NCBI RefSeq assembly: GCF_029714325.1
Contig: NZ_CP121666.1
Span: forward strand, 186,001 to 250,000
Length of the DNA: 64,000 nt
Origin: Bradyrhizobium sp. CB1717
GTDB lineage: Bacteria; Pseudomonadota; Alphaproteobacteria; Rhizobiales; Xanthobacteraceae
Direction: 5' to 3'
A program made the translations under genes and the position numbers. Below are positions 9,285-19,749 of this stretch, in pieces. Numbering within the stretch: the stretch's first letter is position 1; the number at the start of each line of letters is the position of its first letter. Under the pieces are notes generated by a model, which searched no databases, was not told where the DNA came from, and saw nothing but the letters and a program-made list of their open reading frames with translations.

Positions 9285-9878
9285 TCAGCCGCCGAGCGAG
9301 CCCTTGGTGGACGGGATTTCGCCCACTGCCTTCGGATCGATCGCAACGGCAGTGCGCAGCGCCCGCGCCAGACCCTTGAAGCAGGACTCGGCGATATGAT
9401 GGCTGTTATCGCCATATAGGGTCTCGACGTGGAGAGTCACGCCGGCGTTGATGGCGAAGGCCTGGAACCACTCGCGCACCAGCTCGGTGTCGAACTCGCC
9501 GATCTTGTCGCGGGGGAAGTCGGCCTTGAACACCAGGAACGGGCGGCCCGAGATGTCGATGACCACGCGCGACAAGGTCTCGTCCATGGGCATGTGCACG
9601 CCGGCATAGCGGGTGATGCCCGCCATGTTGCCGAGCGCCTGCTTCACCGCCTGGCCGAGCGCGATGCCGGTGTCTTCGGTGGTATGGTGATAATCAATGT
9701 GCAGGTCACCCACCGCCTTGACCGTGAGGTCGATGCGGGAATGGCGGGCGAGGAGATCGAGCATATGGTCGAAAAAGCCGATGCCGGTCGCGATATTGGC
9801 CACGCCGGTGCCATCGAGGTTCACGGAGACCTCGATGTCGGTTTCCTTGGTCTTGCGCTTGATCGTCGCGGTGCGCAT
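9285..9878 (-). CDS. hisB: imidazoleglycerol-phosphate dehydratase
   Basis: 197 residues, the monofunctional HisB dehydratase. The metal-binding histidine motifs of the two half-domains are visible: [13 protein letters not shown] and [10 protein letters not shown] in the first, and [20 protein letters not shown] in the second. With manganese it dehydrates imidazole glycerol phosphate to imidazole acetol phosphate. It is the promoter-proximal gene of the leftward cluster hisB-DUF2628-hisH-hisA-hisF-hisE-coaA. The 191-bp gap before hslV, on the opposite strand, must carry both promoters. Confidence 0.97.
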   Translation of the reverse strand: MRTATIKRKTKETDIEVSVNLDGTGVANIATGIGFFDHMLDLLARHSRIDLTVKAVGDLHIDYHHTTEDTGIALGQAVKQALGNMAGITRYAGVHMPMDETLSRVVIDISGRPFLVFKADFPRDKIGEFDTELVREWFQAFAINAGVTLHVETLYGDNSHHIAESCFKGLARALRTAVAIDPKAVGEIPSTKGSLGG

Positions 9879-10069
9879 GGAAAATCGGTTTCCATTCTAG
9901 CTTTGAGCCGAAAACGCCAGTCTATTAACAGCCAAATGACACCTTCGCTACTGCGGGAACGGCCGGACGGGTCTCTACTTCTGCCTATGGTGAGCGAAAT
10001 TCGGCCCGGAACGGCCCGTTGTACCCTCAGCCCGGACCGCCTAAATCAGGCCGGACAACGAGGTATTTC

Positions 10070-10630
10070 ATGCAGGACACCCAGAACAGCTCGCCGGGCT
10101 GGCACGGCACCACGATTTTGACGGTCCGCAAGGGCGGCAAGGTGGTCGTCGGCGGCGACGGCCAGGTCTCGATCGGCCAGACCGTGATCAAGTCCAACGC
10201 CAAGAAGGTCCGCAAGCTCGGCAAGGGCGACGTCATCGGCGGCTTCGCCGGCGCCACCGCCGACGCCTTCACCCTGTTTGAGCGGCTGGAGAGCAAGCTC
10301 GAGCAATATCCCGGGCAGCTGACCCGGGCCGCCGTGGAGCTCGCCAAGGACTGGCGCACCGACCGTTACCTCAGGCGGCTGGAGGCCATGATGATCGTGG
10401 CCGACAAGGACGTCTCTCTGGTGCTGACAGGCACCGGCGACGTGCTCGAGCCCGAGGCCGGCGTGATGGCGATCGGCTCCGGCGGCAATTACGCGCTGGC
10501 CGCGGCGCGGGCCCTGCTCGACACCGACAAGGACGCCGAGACCATCGTCCGCCGCTCCCTCGACATCGCCGCCGACATCTGCGTCTACACCAACCGCAAT
10601 CTGACCATCGAGAGCCTCGCAAGCGGCTAG
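10070..10630 (+). CDS. hslV: ATP-dependent protease proteolytic subunit HslV
   Basis: 186 residues from the ATG at 10070. The nucleophile is the Thr of HGTTILTVR (Thr14 before processing), so a 13-residue propeptide would be removed. GGDGQVS, the lysine in NAKKVRKL and the [14 protein letters not shown] region are conserved in this proteasome-like family. HslV forms a double hexameric ring that degrades proteins unfolded by HslU. The ATG at 10070 is preferred over an in-frame upstream start at 10019. Its ATPase partner hslU is 1.4 kb downstream, separated by two other genes, whereas the pair is usually adjacent. Confidence 0.96.
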   Translation: MQDTQNSSPGWHGTTILTVRKGGKVVVGGDGQVSIGQTVIKSNAKKVRKLGKGDVIGGFAGATADAFTLFERLESKLEQYPGQLTRAAVELAKDWRTDRYLRRLEAMMIVADKDVSLVLTGTGDVLEPEAGVMAIGSGGNYALAAARALLDTDKDAETIVRRSLDIAADICVYTNRNLTIESLASG

Positions 10631-10677
10631 GGCGGAGCGTCTCTTGTCCGTACGACCATCCGCACGGTCGGTGCAAC

Positions 10678-10852
10678 CTCTCCCGCTTGCGGGGGGAGGC
10701 ACAGGCCGCCTTCGGCGGCCGTCCTCTTTAGAGACGCCGAGGCAACGCCTCGGCTATGGCGAAGCGCCGGGTGGGGGCTCTCTCCACTCAGGGGCTGTCC
10801 CGATGCACAGACCCCCTCTCCCCGACCCTCTCCCGCAAGCGGGAGAGGGAGG
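10678..10852. repeat. palindromic repeat family E, copy 1
   Basis: A 175-bp element bounded by CCTCTCCCGCTTGCGGG on the left and CCCGCAAGCGGGAGAGGGAG on the right, which are inverted copies. The interior has a second pair around GAGACGCCGAGGCAACGCCTCGGC. A second copy is at 47726-47846. It fills the gap between hslV and the acetyltransferase gene. Confidence 0.85.
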
Positions 10853-10876
10853 GCACCACCGCTGTGGGGCTGCTAG

Positions 10877-11362
10877 ATGATCGCCGCCTACACCTTCCGC
10901 CCGATGACCGCTGCCGACCTGCCGTTGATCCGGCGGTGGCTGGGCGAAGCCCATGTGCGGGAATGGTGGGGCGATCCGGACGAGCAGTTCGCGCTGGTGA
11001 GCGGTGATCTCGATGAACCCGCGATGGACCAGTTCATCGTGTTGGCCGGCGACAGGCCCTTCGGCTATCTTCAGTGCTACCGCCTGACCGCCTGGAACAC
11101 GGGCTTCGGGCCGCAACCGGAGGGCACGCGTGGCATCGACCAGTTCATCGGCGAGGGCGACATGATCGGGCGGGGCCATGGCTCGGCGCTCACTCGCGCG
11201 TTCGTCGACGAGCAGTTGCGGTACGGCCTGCCGCGCATGGTCACCGATCCGGATCCGCTCAATGCGCGCGCGATACGCGCCTACGAGAAGGCCGGCTTCG
11301 TTCGCGACCGCATGGTCGAGACGCCGGACGGGGCCGCATTGTTGATGGTGCGCGAGCCATGA
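10877..11362 (+). CDS. GNAT acetyltransferase, AAC(6')-like
   Basis: 161 residues with a GNAT fold. Near the N-terminus is [17 protein letters not shown]. The acetyl-CoA loop region [20 protein letters not shown] is followed by [18 protein letters not shown] and a C-terminal [10 protein letters not shown]. The arrangement RGIDQ-(G)xG-DPxxxNxRAIRxYEKAGF-TPDGPA closely follows aminoglycoside 6'-N-acetyltransferases of the AAC(6')-Ib type (Pfam Acetyltransf_8 style). Chromosomal members of this group often have other or unknown substrates, so resistance is not implied. The stop overlaps the next start as ATGA. It sits between hslV and hslU. Confidence 0.85.
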   Translation: MIAAYTFRPMTAADLPLIRRWLGEAHVREWWGDPDEQFALVSGDLDEPAMDQFIVLAGDRPFGYLQCYRLTAWNTGFGPQPEGTRGIDQFIGEGDMIGRGHGSALTRAFVDEQLRYGLPRMVTDPDPLNARAIRAYEKAGFVRDRMVETPDGAALLMVREP

Positions 11363-11976
11363 CGCTGGCGCACGCGCAGGAGAGCAAGGTCGCATTTCCG
11401 CCGCTCGCCTGGGCCGGCATCGCGCTATCGCTGCTGGCGCTGCAAGCCCTGATCCTGTTCGCGATGGGGCGCGTGCCGATCTGCACCTGCGGCTATGTCA
11501 AGCTCTGGCACGGCGTGGTGAACAGCTCGGAGAATTCCCAGCACATCGCCGACTGGTACAGTTTCTCGCACGTGCTGCACGGCTTCCTGTTCTACGGGCT
11601 GACCTGGCTGCTGTTCGCGCGTCTGCCATTCCTCACCTTATCGTGGCCGGCCCGGCTGATCGTCGCCATGCTGATCGAGGGCGCCTGGGAGATCGTCGAG
11701 AACTCGCCCTTCATCATCGAGCGCTACCGCGCCGGCACGATCTCGCTGGACTATTACGGTGACAGCATCGTCAATTCGATCTCTGACAATCTGGCCATGA
11801 TGCTCGGGTTCCTCGTCGCGCGCGTACTGCCGGTATCTGCGACCGTCCTGCTCGGCCTTGCCTTCGAGATCATGCTGGCGCTCCACATTCGCGACAATCT
11901 GACGCTCAATATCCTGATGCTGATCCATCCGATCGAGGCCGTGAAACAATGGCAGTCGGGCCCGCCGATCATCTGA
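11359..11976 (+). CDS. UPF0314/DUF2585 membrane protein
   Basis: 205 residues starting at the ATG overlapping the acetyltransferase stop. About five to six hydrophobic helices are visible, beginning with [22 protein letters not shown]. The family signature [20 protein letters not shown] is followed by [15 protein letters not shown] and [19 protein letters not shown]. These histidine- and glutamate-rich loops are strongly conserved in the UPF0314 family, whose function is not established. Translational coupling to the acetyltransferase and placement just before hslU (53 bp) suggest one transcript. Confidence 0.88.
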   Translation: MTLAHAQESKVAFPPLAWAGIALSLLALQALILFAMGRVPICTCGYVKLWHGVVNSSENSQHIADWYSFSHVLHGFLFYGLTWLLFARLPFLTLSWPARLIVAMLIEGAWEIVENSPFIIERYRAGTISLDYYGDSIVNSISDNLAMMLGFLVARVLPVSATVLLGLAFEIMLALHIRDNLTLNILMLIHPIEAVKQWQSGPPII

Positions 11977-12029
11977 CGGCCGAAAAAAGCGGCTTGTCCC
12001 GGCCCGCATCTGACCCTAGCTAAGGTGCC

Positions 12030-13334
<1,305 letters not shown>

Positions 13335-13361
13335 TCCGGAGCAAGTCCGCTATCTATCGGG

Positions 13362-13532
13362 CCGTCGTCCTGGCGAAAGCCAGGACCCATTACCCCTGAT
13401 GGTCCTTGTTGAAACAGATGGCGGCTCCGATCTCGGCTCAAACGACCTGCAGTGGTTATGGGTCCCGGATCTGCGCTCGCTCTGGACAACGCTGCGCGTT
13501 GCCAGCCCGCTTGTCCGGGACGACAGCGGAGT
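13362..13532. repeat. repeat family F, copy 1
   Basis: About 170 bp bounded by CGTCGTCCTGG on the left and CCGGGACGAC on the right. Internally it carries the pieces GACCCATTA and TGGTTATGGGTCCCGG. A related element is at 57345-57505, in mostly inverted and rearranged form. This copy lies between hslU and an uncharacterised membrane protein gene and reaches close to that gene's start. Confidence 0.7.
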
Positions 13533-13553
13533 TTTGCGCGCGCCGGGTGCGAC

Positions 13554-14678
13554 GTGCTCGCTAACGTCCAGAAAAACCCCTGGCGCCTGCTGCTCGCGAT
13601 CAACGCAGCGGTCATCGCCGGCGTGTTCATTCACAAGATCCAGCTGCCGCCTTACGTCCCCTATATCCATCTCCTCGTCGACTACCATTTCGGCTTCATC
13701 AAGCGCGCGCTGATCGGGGCGATCGTCGCGCTGTTCACCGACAAGGTGCCGGTCTGGCTGGTGTTCGCGCTCGGCGGCGCGACCTGGCTGTTGACATCAG
13801 GGCTCTACGCAAAACTGTTCCAGAGGACGTTCGGCTTCACCGCGAAGACGCTGCCGCTGTTCGTCTTCACCGCGGGCTCGCCGTTCTTCCTGAAGAACTT
13901 CATGCACACGCTCGGCCATTTCGACATCTATGGCTGCGCGCTGGCGATCGTCCTCCTGCTGATGCCGGCCGGCTCGCTGCTGTTCGTGGCAACGGCGGCG
14001 TTGTTCGCGATCATTCTCGTCCTGATCCACCACATCCATCTCCTGATGTACGTGCCGACGATCATCACCATCGTGGTGATCAGGCACTACCTCGCTTACG
14101 GCAGCAATCGCGGCAATGTCGCATTCGGCGTGATCGCCCTGGCCCTTGTCTCCGCGCTGTTCTTCGCCGCGCAATTTTTGGGAACGATGCCGATCCCGGA
14201 AGCGGACTTCGTCGCATACCTGAAGACGCGGATGGCCGATCCCTCCCGCACCGACCTGCTGCAGTTCGCCTACATCTGGTACCAGCCGCTGGCGAAGGAG
14301 ATCTCGGACACCTGGGGCCGCCTGCCGCACAACATCCTCGGCGTGCCCGTGTTCGCGCTGCTGATCTGGCTGCACACGCCGCTGTGGCGCTTCTTCGCGG
14401 GCCTGATCGGCGCGCTCGCCAGCGATCTGCACAAGCGGCTCGTCATCGCGGCGCTAACAGGCATCAGCCTCGCCTATCTCGTGATGTTCGCGATGGTGTT
14501 CGACTATTCGCGCTGGATCTCGAACTGGGCGGTCTGCATGGTCCTGATCCTGCACGCGGTGAAGATGCTGCCGGCAAAGCAGGAAGCTCCGATGATTCCG
14601 GCCGAGGATCGGAAGACAAATATCTTCGGCCTGGTCCTCACACTGATCCCGCGCGTCGGAATCGTGCGGCCGTTTTAG
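13554..14678 (+). CDS. polytopic membrane protein of unknown function
   Basis: 374 residues from a GTG at 13554. The frame remains open upstream to 13452, but that part is repeat sequence and unlikely to be translated. About eight to ten hydrophobic segments are visible, beginning with RLLLAINAAVIAGVF. A loop LLVDYHFGFIKRALIGAIV near residue 45 is followed by a His-rich segment (LVLIHHIHLLMYVP). The conserved-looking YHFGF...KRALIG stretch resembles uncharacterised inner-membrane proteins of rhizobia. No enzyme motif is recognised. The 3' end overlaps the convergent smr gene by 4 bp. Confidence 0.65.
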   Translation: MLANVQKNPWRLLLAINAAVIAGVFIHKIQLPPYVPYIHLLVDYHFGFIKRALIGAIVALFTDKVPVWLVFALGGATWLLTSGLYAKLFQRTFGFTAKTLPLFVFTAGSPFFLKNFMHTLGHFDIYGCALAIVLLLMPAGSLLFVATAALFAIILVLIHHIHLLMYVPTIITIVVIRHYLAYGSNRGNVAFGVIALALVSALFFAAQFLGTMPIPEADFVAYLKTRMADPSRTDLLQFAYIWYQPLAKEISDTWGRLPHNILGVPVFALLIWLHTPLWRFFAGLIGALASDLHKRLVIAALTGISLAYLVMFAMVFDYSRWISNWAVCMVLILHAVKMLPAKQEAPMIPAEDRKTNIFGLVLTLIPRVGIVRPF

Positions 14679-15265
14679 AATCTCGCCCGCCTGATCCGCA
14701 CATACAGCGCGCCCTCGCCGCCATGGCCGATATGGGCGGTCTCGAAGCCGACGACGAAGGTGCGGAATTCCGGCAGGCTCAGCCATTCCGGCACCTGGCG
14801 GCGGAGCACGCCGCTTTCGCCGCCGCTGCGTCCCTTGCCGGTGATGACGAGCACGAAGGTCAGCCCATCATGATGGGCCCGGTGCAGGAAGCCGGTCAGC
14901 GCGCGATGGGCGCGCATCTGGGTCATGCCGTGCAGATCGAGCCGCGCCTCGATCTCGCTGCGGCCGCGCGACAGTTTTGTCCGCTCGCGCTTGCCGAGCG
15001 GCGCCAGCGGCGGGACCGACGGTTTCGCGACGCGCGCCGCAGGCGCTATGGCAACCGGCCTTGCCGGTGGCGAGGGCCGGGTCACCTGGGCCACGGGCGA
15101 CGGCCCCGCGGACGGCGCGGCATGCGCCTTGGCCACGCGATGCTTCCTCAGCGGCTTGACCTGCTTTGCGACCGTATCCCACAGCGCGCGCTCCTCCTCG
15201 CTCAGCGCACGGCGGCGCGGCGAGGGGCGAGGCTCCAGCACGGGCGGACGGGACGATCGCTTCAT
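14675..15265 (-). CDS. Smr/MutS-family domain protein
   Basis: 196 residues. An N-terminal low-complexity segment rich in Ala, Pro and Arg leads to a C-terminal Smr domain (about residues 95-190). Its signature is LDLHGMTQMRAHRAL, followed by LVITGKG and the glycine-rich GHGGEGALYV. Smr domains are nucleases that nick DNA or cleave RNA in studied cases; the substrate here is unknown. The start codon overlaps the mltA stop as ATGA, so it is coupled to mltA. This Tim44-mltA-smr cluster beside secB and dnaQ is common in alphaproteobacteria. Confidence 0.88.
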   Translation of the reverse strand: MKRSSRPPVLEPRPSPRRRALSEEERALWDTVAKQVKPLRKHRVAKAHAAPSAGPSPVAQVTRPSPPARPVAIAPAARVAKPSVPPLAPLGKRERTKLSRGRSEIEARLDLHGMTQMRAHRALTGFLHRAHHDGLTFVLVITGKGRSGGESGVLRRQVPEWLSLPEFRTFVVGFETAHIGHGGEGALYVRIRRARF

Positions 15266-16797
15266 TGCTGCCGATGGGGACGATTCTTCACGGGCCGCCG
15301 CGGCTCAGGGACAGGCTCGATGGCGGGACGCGGCACCGGTAGCGGCACAGGCCCGGCGATGGCAACCGTTTCGTTCTTGCCCTGCGCCGCGGCGGGCGCA
15401 GCAGCAGGCGCGCCCGTCTTGGCCGGATCGGTTTGCGGAAACAGTTTTGCGATTTTCTCCGAGGGACGCGGATCCGGTACCGGCAACCGCGCAGCGCGCG
15501 GCGCAGGATCGAGGCTCTTCGGGACCAGCATGACAAAATGCATGGGATGGCGCAGCCGCCCGGAGACGCGGCCGGCCTCCTGCCCGGCACCGAAATACAG
15601 ATCCGCGCGCGCGGGGCCGATGATGGCCGAGCCGGTGTCCTGCGCGATCATCAGCCGGTGAAACGGCGTCTTCGAACGTTCGGAGTCGATCGGCAGCTCG
15701 CCCTCGATGAAGAACGGCGTGCCGTAGACATGCAGCGACTTGTCGACCGCGATCGAGCGTCCCGCCGTCAGCGGAATGCCTTGCGCGCCCACCGCCTCGT
15801 CCTTGTCGGAGAGATTGACCTCGCGGAAGAAGATGTAGGCGCGGTTCTGGCGGCGCAGCTCCTTGGCGCCGTCAGGATTCTGCGCCATCCACTCCCTGAT
15901 CTTCTGCATCGACATCTCCTCTTTCGGAATGATGCCGCGCTCGATCAGGATGCGTCCCACCGCCGTGTAGGGATAGCCGTTATAGGCGTCGTAATTGAGC
16001 CGGAGCGTCGTGCCGTCCTCGAACTTGATCCGCGCCGAACCCTGGATCTGCGCGAACAACAGATCGGTCGGATCCTTCAGCCAGGCGACCTCCAGTCCGC
16101 GGCCGGCGATCTTGCCGTCCTCGATCTCGCCGCGGTCGTAATAGGGCACCAGCTTGCGGCGGCCGATCTTGCGGTAGACCGGGCCCTTGTTGGGCAGGCT
16201 GACGGAATCCTGCTTGTAGCCGCGCACGAACAGGTTCGAGGGCCGGCGATAGACCGGGACATTGAAGACATCGGTCTGCGTGCGCGATCCCTCGAGCACC
16301 GGCTCGTAATAGCCGGTGACGAAACCGTCGGGCTCCCCTAAGCGGGAGATGCGCAGCGGCGCGAAATTCTCCTCGAAGAAGGTTTTTGCCTTGGCGTCGT
16401 CGCCGAGCTCGAGCGTCTTGGCGACCCTGCAAGGCTCGCTTAGCGAAGCCCCCAGCGCTTTCGGCTCGGGGGCGCCATTCTGAGCATTGATCGACTTGCA
16501 GCTGGCGCGAAATGTCTTGTAGGCGGCGAGATGATCGTCCTCGTTCCAGCCTTTCACGTCGGTCCAGGCCAGCGGCAGATATTGCGCGCCAGAGATCTCG
16601 AACGGCAGCGGAAGCTGCGGATAGGGCAAGGCCCGCGGCGGGCTCGCTGCCAATTGCGGGGGATGGTGATGGTGGCTGCGATAGTGGCGCCGCGCCGCCT
16701 CGGCGCCGAGCGAAAACGTCGACAGCACGACGACGCCCGCGCAGAACGCCGTCGCGCTGTTTTTGAGAAAGAGCTTAATTCGCGCTTCCGGTGCCAA
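15262..16797 (-). CDS. mltA: membrane-bound lytic murein transglycosylase A
   Basis: 511 residues if the TTG at 16797 is used. A signal-peptide-like segment follows it (KLFLKNSATAFCAGVVVLSTFSLGAEA). The frame is open to 16884, but that would bury the signal sequence. The MltA domain spans about 85-320 (GYYEPVLEGSRT, PVYRRP), followed by the 3D domain with DTGSAIIGPARADLYFGAG. The Pro-rich C-terminus (about 410-511) is extra. The enzyme cleaves peptidoglycan glycan strands to 1,6-anhydromuropeptides at the cell envelope. No lipobox is seen, so it may be periplasmic rather than lipid-anchored. It overlaps the Tim44-like gene by 23 bp. Confidence 0.88.
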   Translation of the reverse strand: MAPEARIKLFLKNSATAFCAGVVVLSTFSLGAEAARRHYRSHHHHPPQLAASPPRALPYPQLPLPFEISGAQYLPLAWTDVKGWNEDDHLAAYKTFRASCKSINAQNGAPEPKALGASLSEPCRVAKTLELGDDAKAKTFFEENFAPLRISRLGEPDGFVTGYYEPVLEGSRTQTDVFNVPVYRRPSNLFVRGYKQDSVSLPNKGPVYRKIGRRKLVPYYDRGEIEDGKIAGRGLEVAWLKDPTDLLFAQIQGSARIKFEDGTTLRLNYDAYNGYPYTAVGRILIERGIIPKEEMSMQKIREWMAQNPDGAKELRRQNRAYIFFREVNLSDKDEAVGAQGIPLTAGRSIAVDKSLHVYGTPFFIEGELPIDSERSKTPFHRLMIAQDTGSAIIGPARADLYFGAGQEAGRVSGRLRHPMHFVMLVPKSLDPAPRAARLPVPDPRPSEKIAKLFPQTDPAKTGAPAAAPAAAQGKNETVAIAGPVPLPVPRPAIEPVPEPRRPVKNRPHRQQ

Positions 16798-17482
16798 CCA
16801 GCTTCCAGTTCGGATCGCGAGAGGTGGTGTCGCGGGCGAAAGTCCAGATATCGGTGATGTCGGCAACCGTGTCGGCGCTGCCATCGACGATGTTGCCGGC
16901 CTTGTCGCGGGTGGCCGAGATCATCTGCGAGACGAAGCGGATCGTGAGCTGCGCGGTGCGGTCGCGCAGCTCGGCGCCGACCAGCTCGGCCTTGTCGATC
17001 GAGACGAAGCGCGTCTCGGTCTTCTGCTCGTTCTTCTCGCGCTCCTTGATCGCGGCGTCGAAGCTCTCATAGACCTCCGACGACAACAGGTCGCGCAGCG
17101 CGCGGCGATCGCCATTGGCAAAGGCCAGCACGATCATCTCATAAGCGCCGCGAGCACCCGAGATGAAATGACGCGGATCGAAGGTGGAATCCTTCTCGAC
17201 GATGGCATCGAGACCCTGCGCCAGTGCGGTGCCCGGTTCAGTCAGACCCTTCCAGCGGTCGCTAGGGGCGGTCGGCTCGACCGTCGGCGCCAGCGGAGCC
17301 TGATCGATCACCTTGCCCGGCATGGTCACGACGTTCTTGTCCTGGGCACCCCCCAGCGCATTACGGGCGGCGGTGTGATCGAACGGCGGCCGCTCGTTGC
17401 CCGTGCGCTGCCCCAGCACGCTGCGCAGCCTCAGAAAGATGAAGACCGCCAACGCCAGGAAGATGATGGTGTAGATGTCCAC
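16775..17482 (-). CDS. Tim44/TimA family membrane-associated protein
   Basis: 235 residues with one N-terminal membrane helix (IYTIIFLALAVFIFLRL), a variable linker and a C-terminal Tim44-like domain from about residue 85 (FISGARGAYEMIVLAFANGDRRALRDLLS). The domain ends in DIWTFARDTTSRDPNWKLVGT, a family hallmark. In mitochondria Tim44 tethers Hsp70 at the import pore. The bacterial proteins are membrane-bound with an uncertain role, perhaps in respiratory complex assembly or quality control. It is the first gene of the leftward Tim44-mltA-smr cluster and faces secB. Confidence 0.9.
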   Translation of the reverse strand: MDIYTIIFLALAVFIFLRLRSVLGQRTGNERPPFDHTAARNALGGAQDKNVVTMPGKVIDQAPLAPTVEPTAPSDRWKGLTEPGTALAQGLDAIVEKDSTFDPRHFISGARGAYEMIVLAFANGDRRALRDLLSSEVYESFDAAIKEREKNEQKTETRFVSIDKAELVGAELRDRTAQLTIRFVSQMISATRDKAGNIVDGSADTVADITDIWTFARDTTSRDPNWKLVGTGSAN

Positions 17483-17896
17483 GTCGTATTCGCTTTCTGG
17501 TCTTTGCTCTGGGTCTTCGCTTCGGGGTCGTTGCCGGGAAAATCAATCCGGCCAGTAGACCGTTCCATACGAGAACGGCAAGTCTACATCACCATTTTAG
17601 GTCCGCGCGTCTGGTCCCTGGGATGTAGGCACGAAATCTTGCCCGGCCAATGGCGCCTTTTGGCACAGAGGCGAGCGTAGCGCGTTTTATCCTTAAGGGG
17701 AAACCCGATCCTGGGCGGAAATCGCGTATCTTCAATCGTTTAAGGCGCGATTTCGGCGAAAGGCCGCCCTGAACGTCATAGTTGCGGGCACGATCTGGAT
17801 TCCCATCCGGGACCGTTCGTCCTTGTGGAACGAGGCGGCCCTATGTTAGCCAACCGCCGCGAATTTCAGCCCCAATCGGGTTAAGGAGACACTTCT
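17483..17896. other. 414-bp divergent intergenic region, Tim44-like gene/secB
   Basis: No convincing gene. It must hold the promoters of two divergent genes. The stretch TTAAGGAGA just before secB is its ribosome-binding site. No repeat of the families seen elsewhere in the window and no clear operator was noticed. Confidence 0.6.
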
Positions 17897-18385
17897 ATGA
17901 CCAACGGTAACGGCACCCCTCCCGAGGCGGCTCAGGCTCCCCAGCTCAACGTGCTGGCGCAATATACCAAGGACCTGTCGTTCGAAAATCCGAACGCGCC
18001 GAGCTCGCTCCAGCAGCAGGGCCAGCCGCCCCAGATCAACATCCAGATCAATGTCGGCGCCAATAACCTCAGCGAACAGGAGTTCGAGGTGACGCTGACG
18101 GTCGAAGGCAAGGCCGAGACCGCGGGCAAGGTGATGTTCTCGTTCGAGCTCGCCTATGCCGGCGTGTTCCGGATCGTCAACGTGCCGAAGGAGAACCTGC
18201 ACCCGCTGGTCATGATCGAGTGCCCGCGGCTCTTGTTCCCGTTCGCCCGTGAGATCATCGCAACCGCGGTGCGCGATGGCGGGTTCCCGCCGCTGATGCT
18301 GGACCCGGTCGATTTCGTCGGTCTCTATCGCCAGAACATGGAGCGGCAGATGGCCGCCCAGGGTGGCCAGACCGGCCAGGCCTAA
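17897..18385 (+). CDS. secB: protein-export chaperone SecB
   Basis: 162 residues, typical SecB. Visible conserved segments are [34 protein letters not shown], the [23 protein letters not shown] core and YPR-like [14 protein letters not shown]. The C-terminus is rich in Gln and Gly. SecB is a cytoplasmic tetramer that keeps precursor proteins unfolded and delivers them to SecA. A strong ribosome-binding site (AGGAG) lies 8 bp before the ATG. It is the only rightward gene in a leftward block and converges with dnaQ (8-bp gap). Confidence 0.97.
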   Translation: MTNGNGTPPEAAQAPQLNVLAQYTKDLSFENPNAPSSLQQQGQPPQINIQINVGANNLSEQEFEVTLTVEGKAETAGKVMFSFELAYAGVFRIVNVPKENLHPLVMIECPRLLFPFAREIIATAVRDGGFPPLMLDPVDFVGLYRQNMERQMAAQGGQTGQA

Positions 18386-18393
18386 GCGCAGGC

Positions 18394-19110
18394 TTAACCA
18401 GCCGGAGGGGCGACTGGAGCGGCGAGATACTCGTTCCAGATCGCCTTTTCGCCCATCGTTGCGATGAAGGCCCGATGAGCCTCCCGCTCGGCATCCGAAA
18501 CGCGCGGCGCGAGCGGCACTGACCGCTGCCGCCGCGGCGCATCGCCGGCGGAATTGACGCGAATCTCTTCGCTCTCCGAAGCCAGCAGCAGCTGCGACTG
18601 CCGCGCCCCCACCAGATCGACATAGACTTCGGCCAAAAGCTCGGAGTCGAGCAACGCGCCGTGCTTGGTGCGGTGTGAATTGTCGATCGAATAGCGCGAA
18701 CAGAGATCGTCGAGCCGGTTCGACACGCCGGGATGCTTGCGGCGCGCGAGCAGCAGCGTATCGACCAGCCGCTCGCGCGGGATCGCCGGACGCTTGATCC
18801 GATCAAGCTCGGCATTGATGAAGCTGATGTCGAACGAGGCGTTGTGGATCACCAGCGGCGCATCGCCGATGAACTCCAGGAACGCGTCGACCACCTCGTG
18901 GAACAGCGGCTTGGTCGAGAGAAACTCGGCCGACAGCCCGTGCACCGCGAAGGCTTCCGCCGGCATGTCCCGTTCGGGGTTGATATAGACGTGATACGTC
19001 TGTCCCGTCGGCATGCGGTTGAAGATCTCGACGCAGCCGATTTCGACCAGGCGATCGCCGCGGAGCGGATCGAGGCCGGTGGTTTCGGTGTCGAGAACGA
19101 TTTCGCGCAT
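18394..19110 (-). CDS. dnaQ: DNA polymerase III epsilon subunit (proofreading exonuclease)
   Basis: 238 residues from the ATG at 19110, where the conserved N-terminus MREIVLDTETTGLDP starts. The DEDDh exonuclease motifs are visible: Asp7/Glu9 in LDTETTG, HNASFDISFIN, and HGALLDSELLAEVY near residue 160. The C-terminal part (about 170-238) is more variable and should contact the polymerase alpha subunit. It removes misincorporated nucleotides during replication. Its place between secB and coaE matches the conserved origin-proximal gene order of Caulobacter and Rickettsia. Confidence 0.96.
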   Translation of the reverse strand: MREIVLDTETTGLDPLRGDRLVEIGCVEIFNRMPTGQTYHVYINPERDMPAEAFAVHGLSAEFLSTKPLFHEVVDAFLEFIGDAPLVIHNASFDISFINAELDRIKRPAIPRERLVDTLLLARRKHPGVSNRLDDLCSRYSIDNSHRTKHGALLDSELLAEVYVDLVGARQSQLLLASESEEIRVNSAGDAPRRQRSVPLAPRVSDAEREAHRAFIATMGEKAIWNEYLAAPVAPPAG

Positions 19111-19149
19111 GATCGGGAGGCCGTGCAAGAAGTCTTGTAAGTCGGCGAA

Positions 19150-19749
19150 TCAGGCTCGCCGCTGCGGCATCTTAACGACCTCGGCCAGGATGTGCTTGAT
19201 CTGGGCGCGCACCGGCTCAAGTCCGTGTGAGGTATCCACCACGAAATCGGCCCGCTTGCGCTTCTCGGCATCCGGCGTCTGCTTGGCGATGATGGCATCG
19301 AGTTTCGCCTCGTCCATCGTGCCGCGCGCCAGCACGCGTTCGCGCTGGAGTTCCGGCGATGTCGACACCACGACCACCGCGTCGACCCGCTTCTCGCCGC
19401 CGGTCTCGAACAGCAGCGGAATGTCCAGCACCACGACCGGCGCCTTGGCGGCCTCGGCATCGGCGAAGAATTTCTGCCGGGAGGCACCGAGCATCGGATG
19501 GACGATCTGCTCGAGCTGCTTGATCGCGGCGGGATCGTGCACCACGCGCGCCGACAGTTTTGTCCGATCGACCTTGCCGTTCACGGTGGTGCCGGGGAAG
19601 GCGGCCTCGATCGCCGGCGCGGCTTCACCCTCGTAGAGCTGATGCACGGCGGCGTCGGCGTCATAGACGGGCACGCCGGCCTCCGCGAACAACTTTGCAG
19701 TGGTGGATTTGCCCATCCCGATCGAGCCTGTCAGTCCCAGGATCCGCAT
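19150..19749 (-). CDS. coaE: dephospho-CoA kinase
   Basis: 199 residues from the ATG at 19749; a GTG two codons upstream is an alternative. The P-loop [12 protein letters not shown] (Lys14) opens the protein and [10 protein letters not shown] carries the conserved Asp-Ala-Asp. [22 protein letters not shown] and [18 protein letters not shown] are further family blocks. The enzyme adds the final 3'-phosphate to give coenzyme A. It lies directly next to maf; in several other alphaproteobacteria aroE sits between these two genes, but here the gap is only 23 bp. Confidence 0.96.
   Translation of the reverse strand: MRILGLTGSIGMGKSTTAKLFAEAGVPVYDADAAVHQLYEGEAAPAIEAAFPGTTVNGKVDRTKLSARVVHDPAAIKQLEQIVHPMLGASRQKFFADAEAAKAPVVVLDIPLLFETGGEKRVDAVVVVSTSPELQRERVLARGTMDEAKLDAIIAKQTPDAEKRKRADFVVDTSHGLEPVRAQIKHILAEVVKMPQRRA

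Noticed and set aside
9879..10069. Heat-shock sigma (RpoH) promoter upstream of hslV
   Set aside because: Looked for CTTGAA and CCCCAT-like boxes; only a weak CTTTGA...TCTATTA pairing, which was not convincing.
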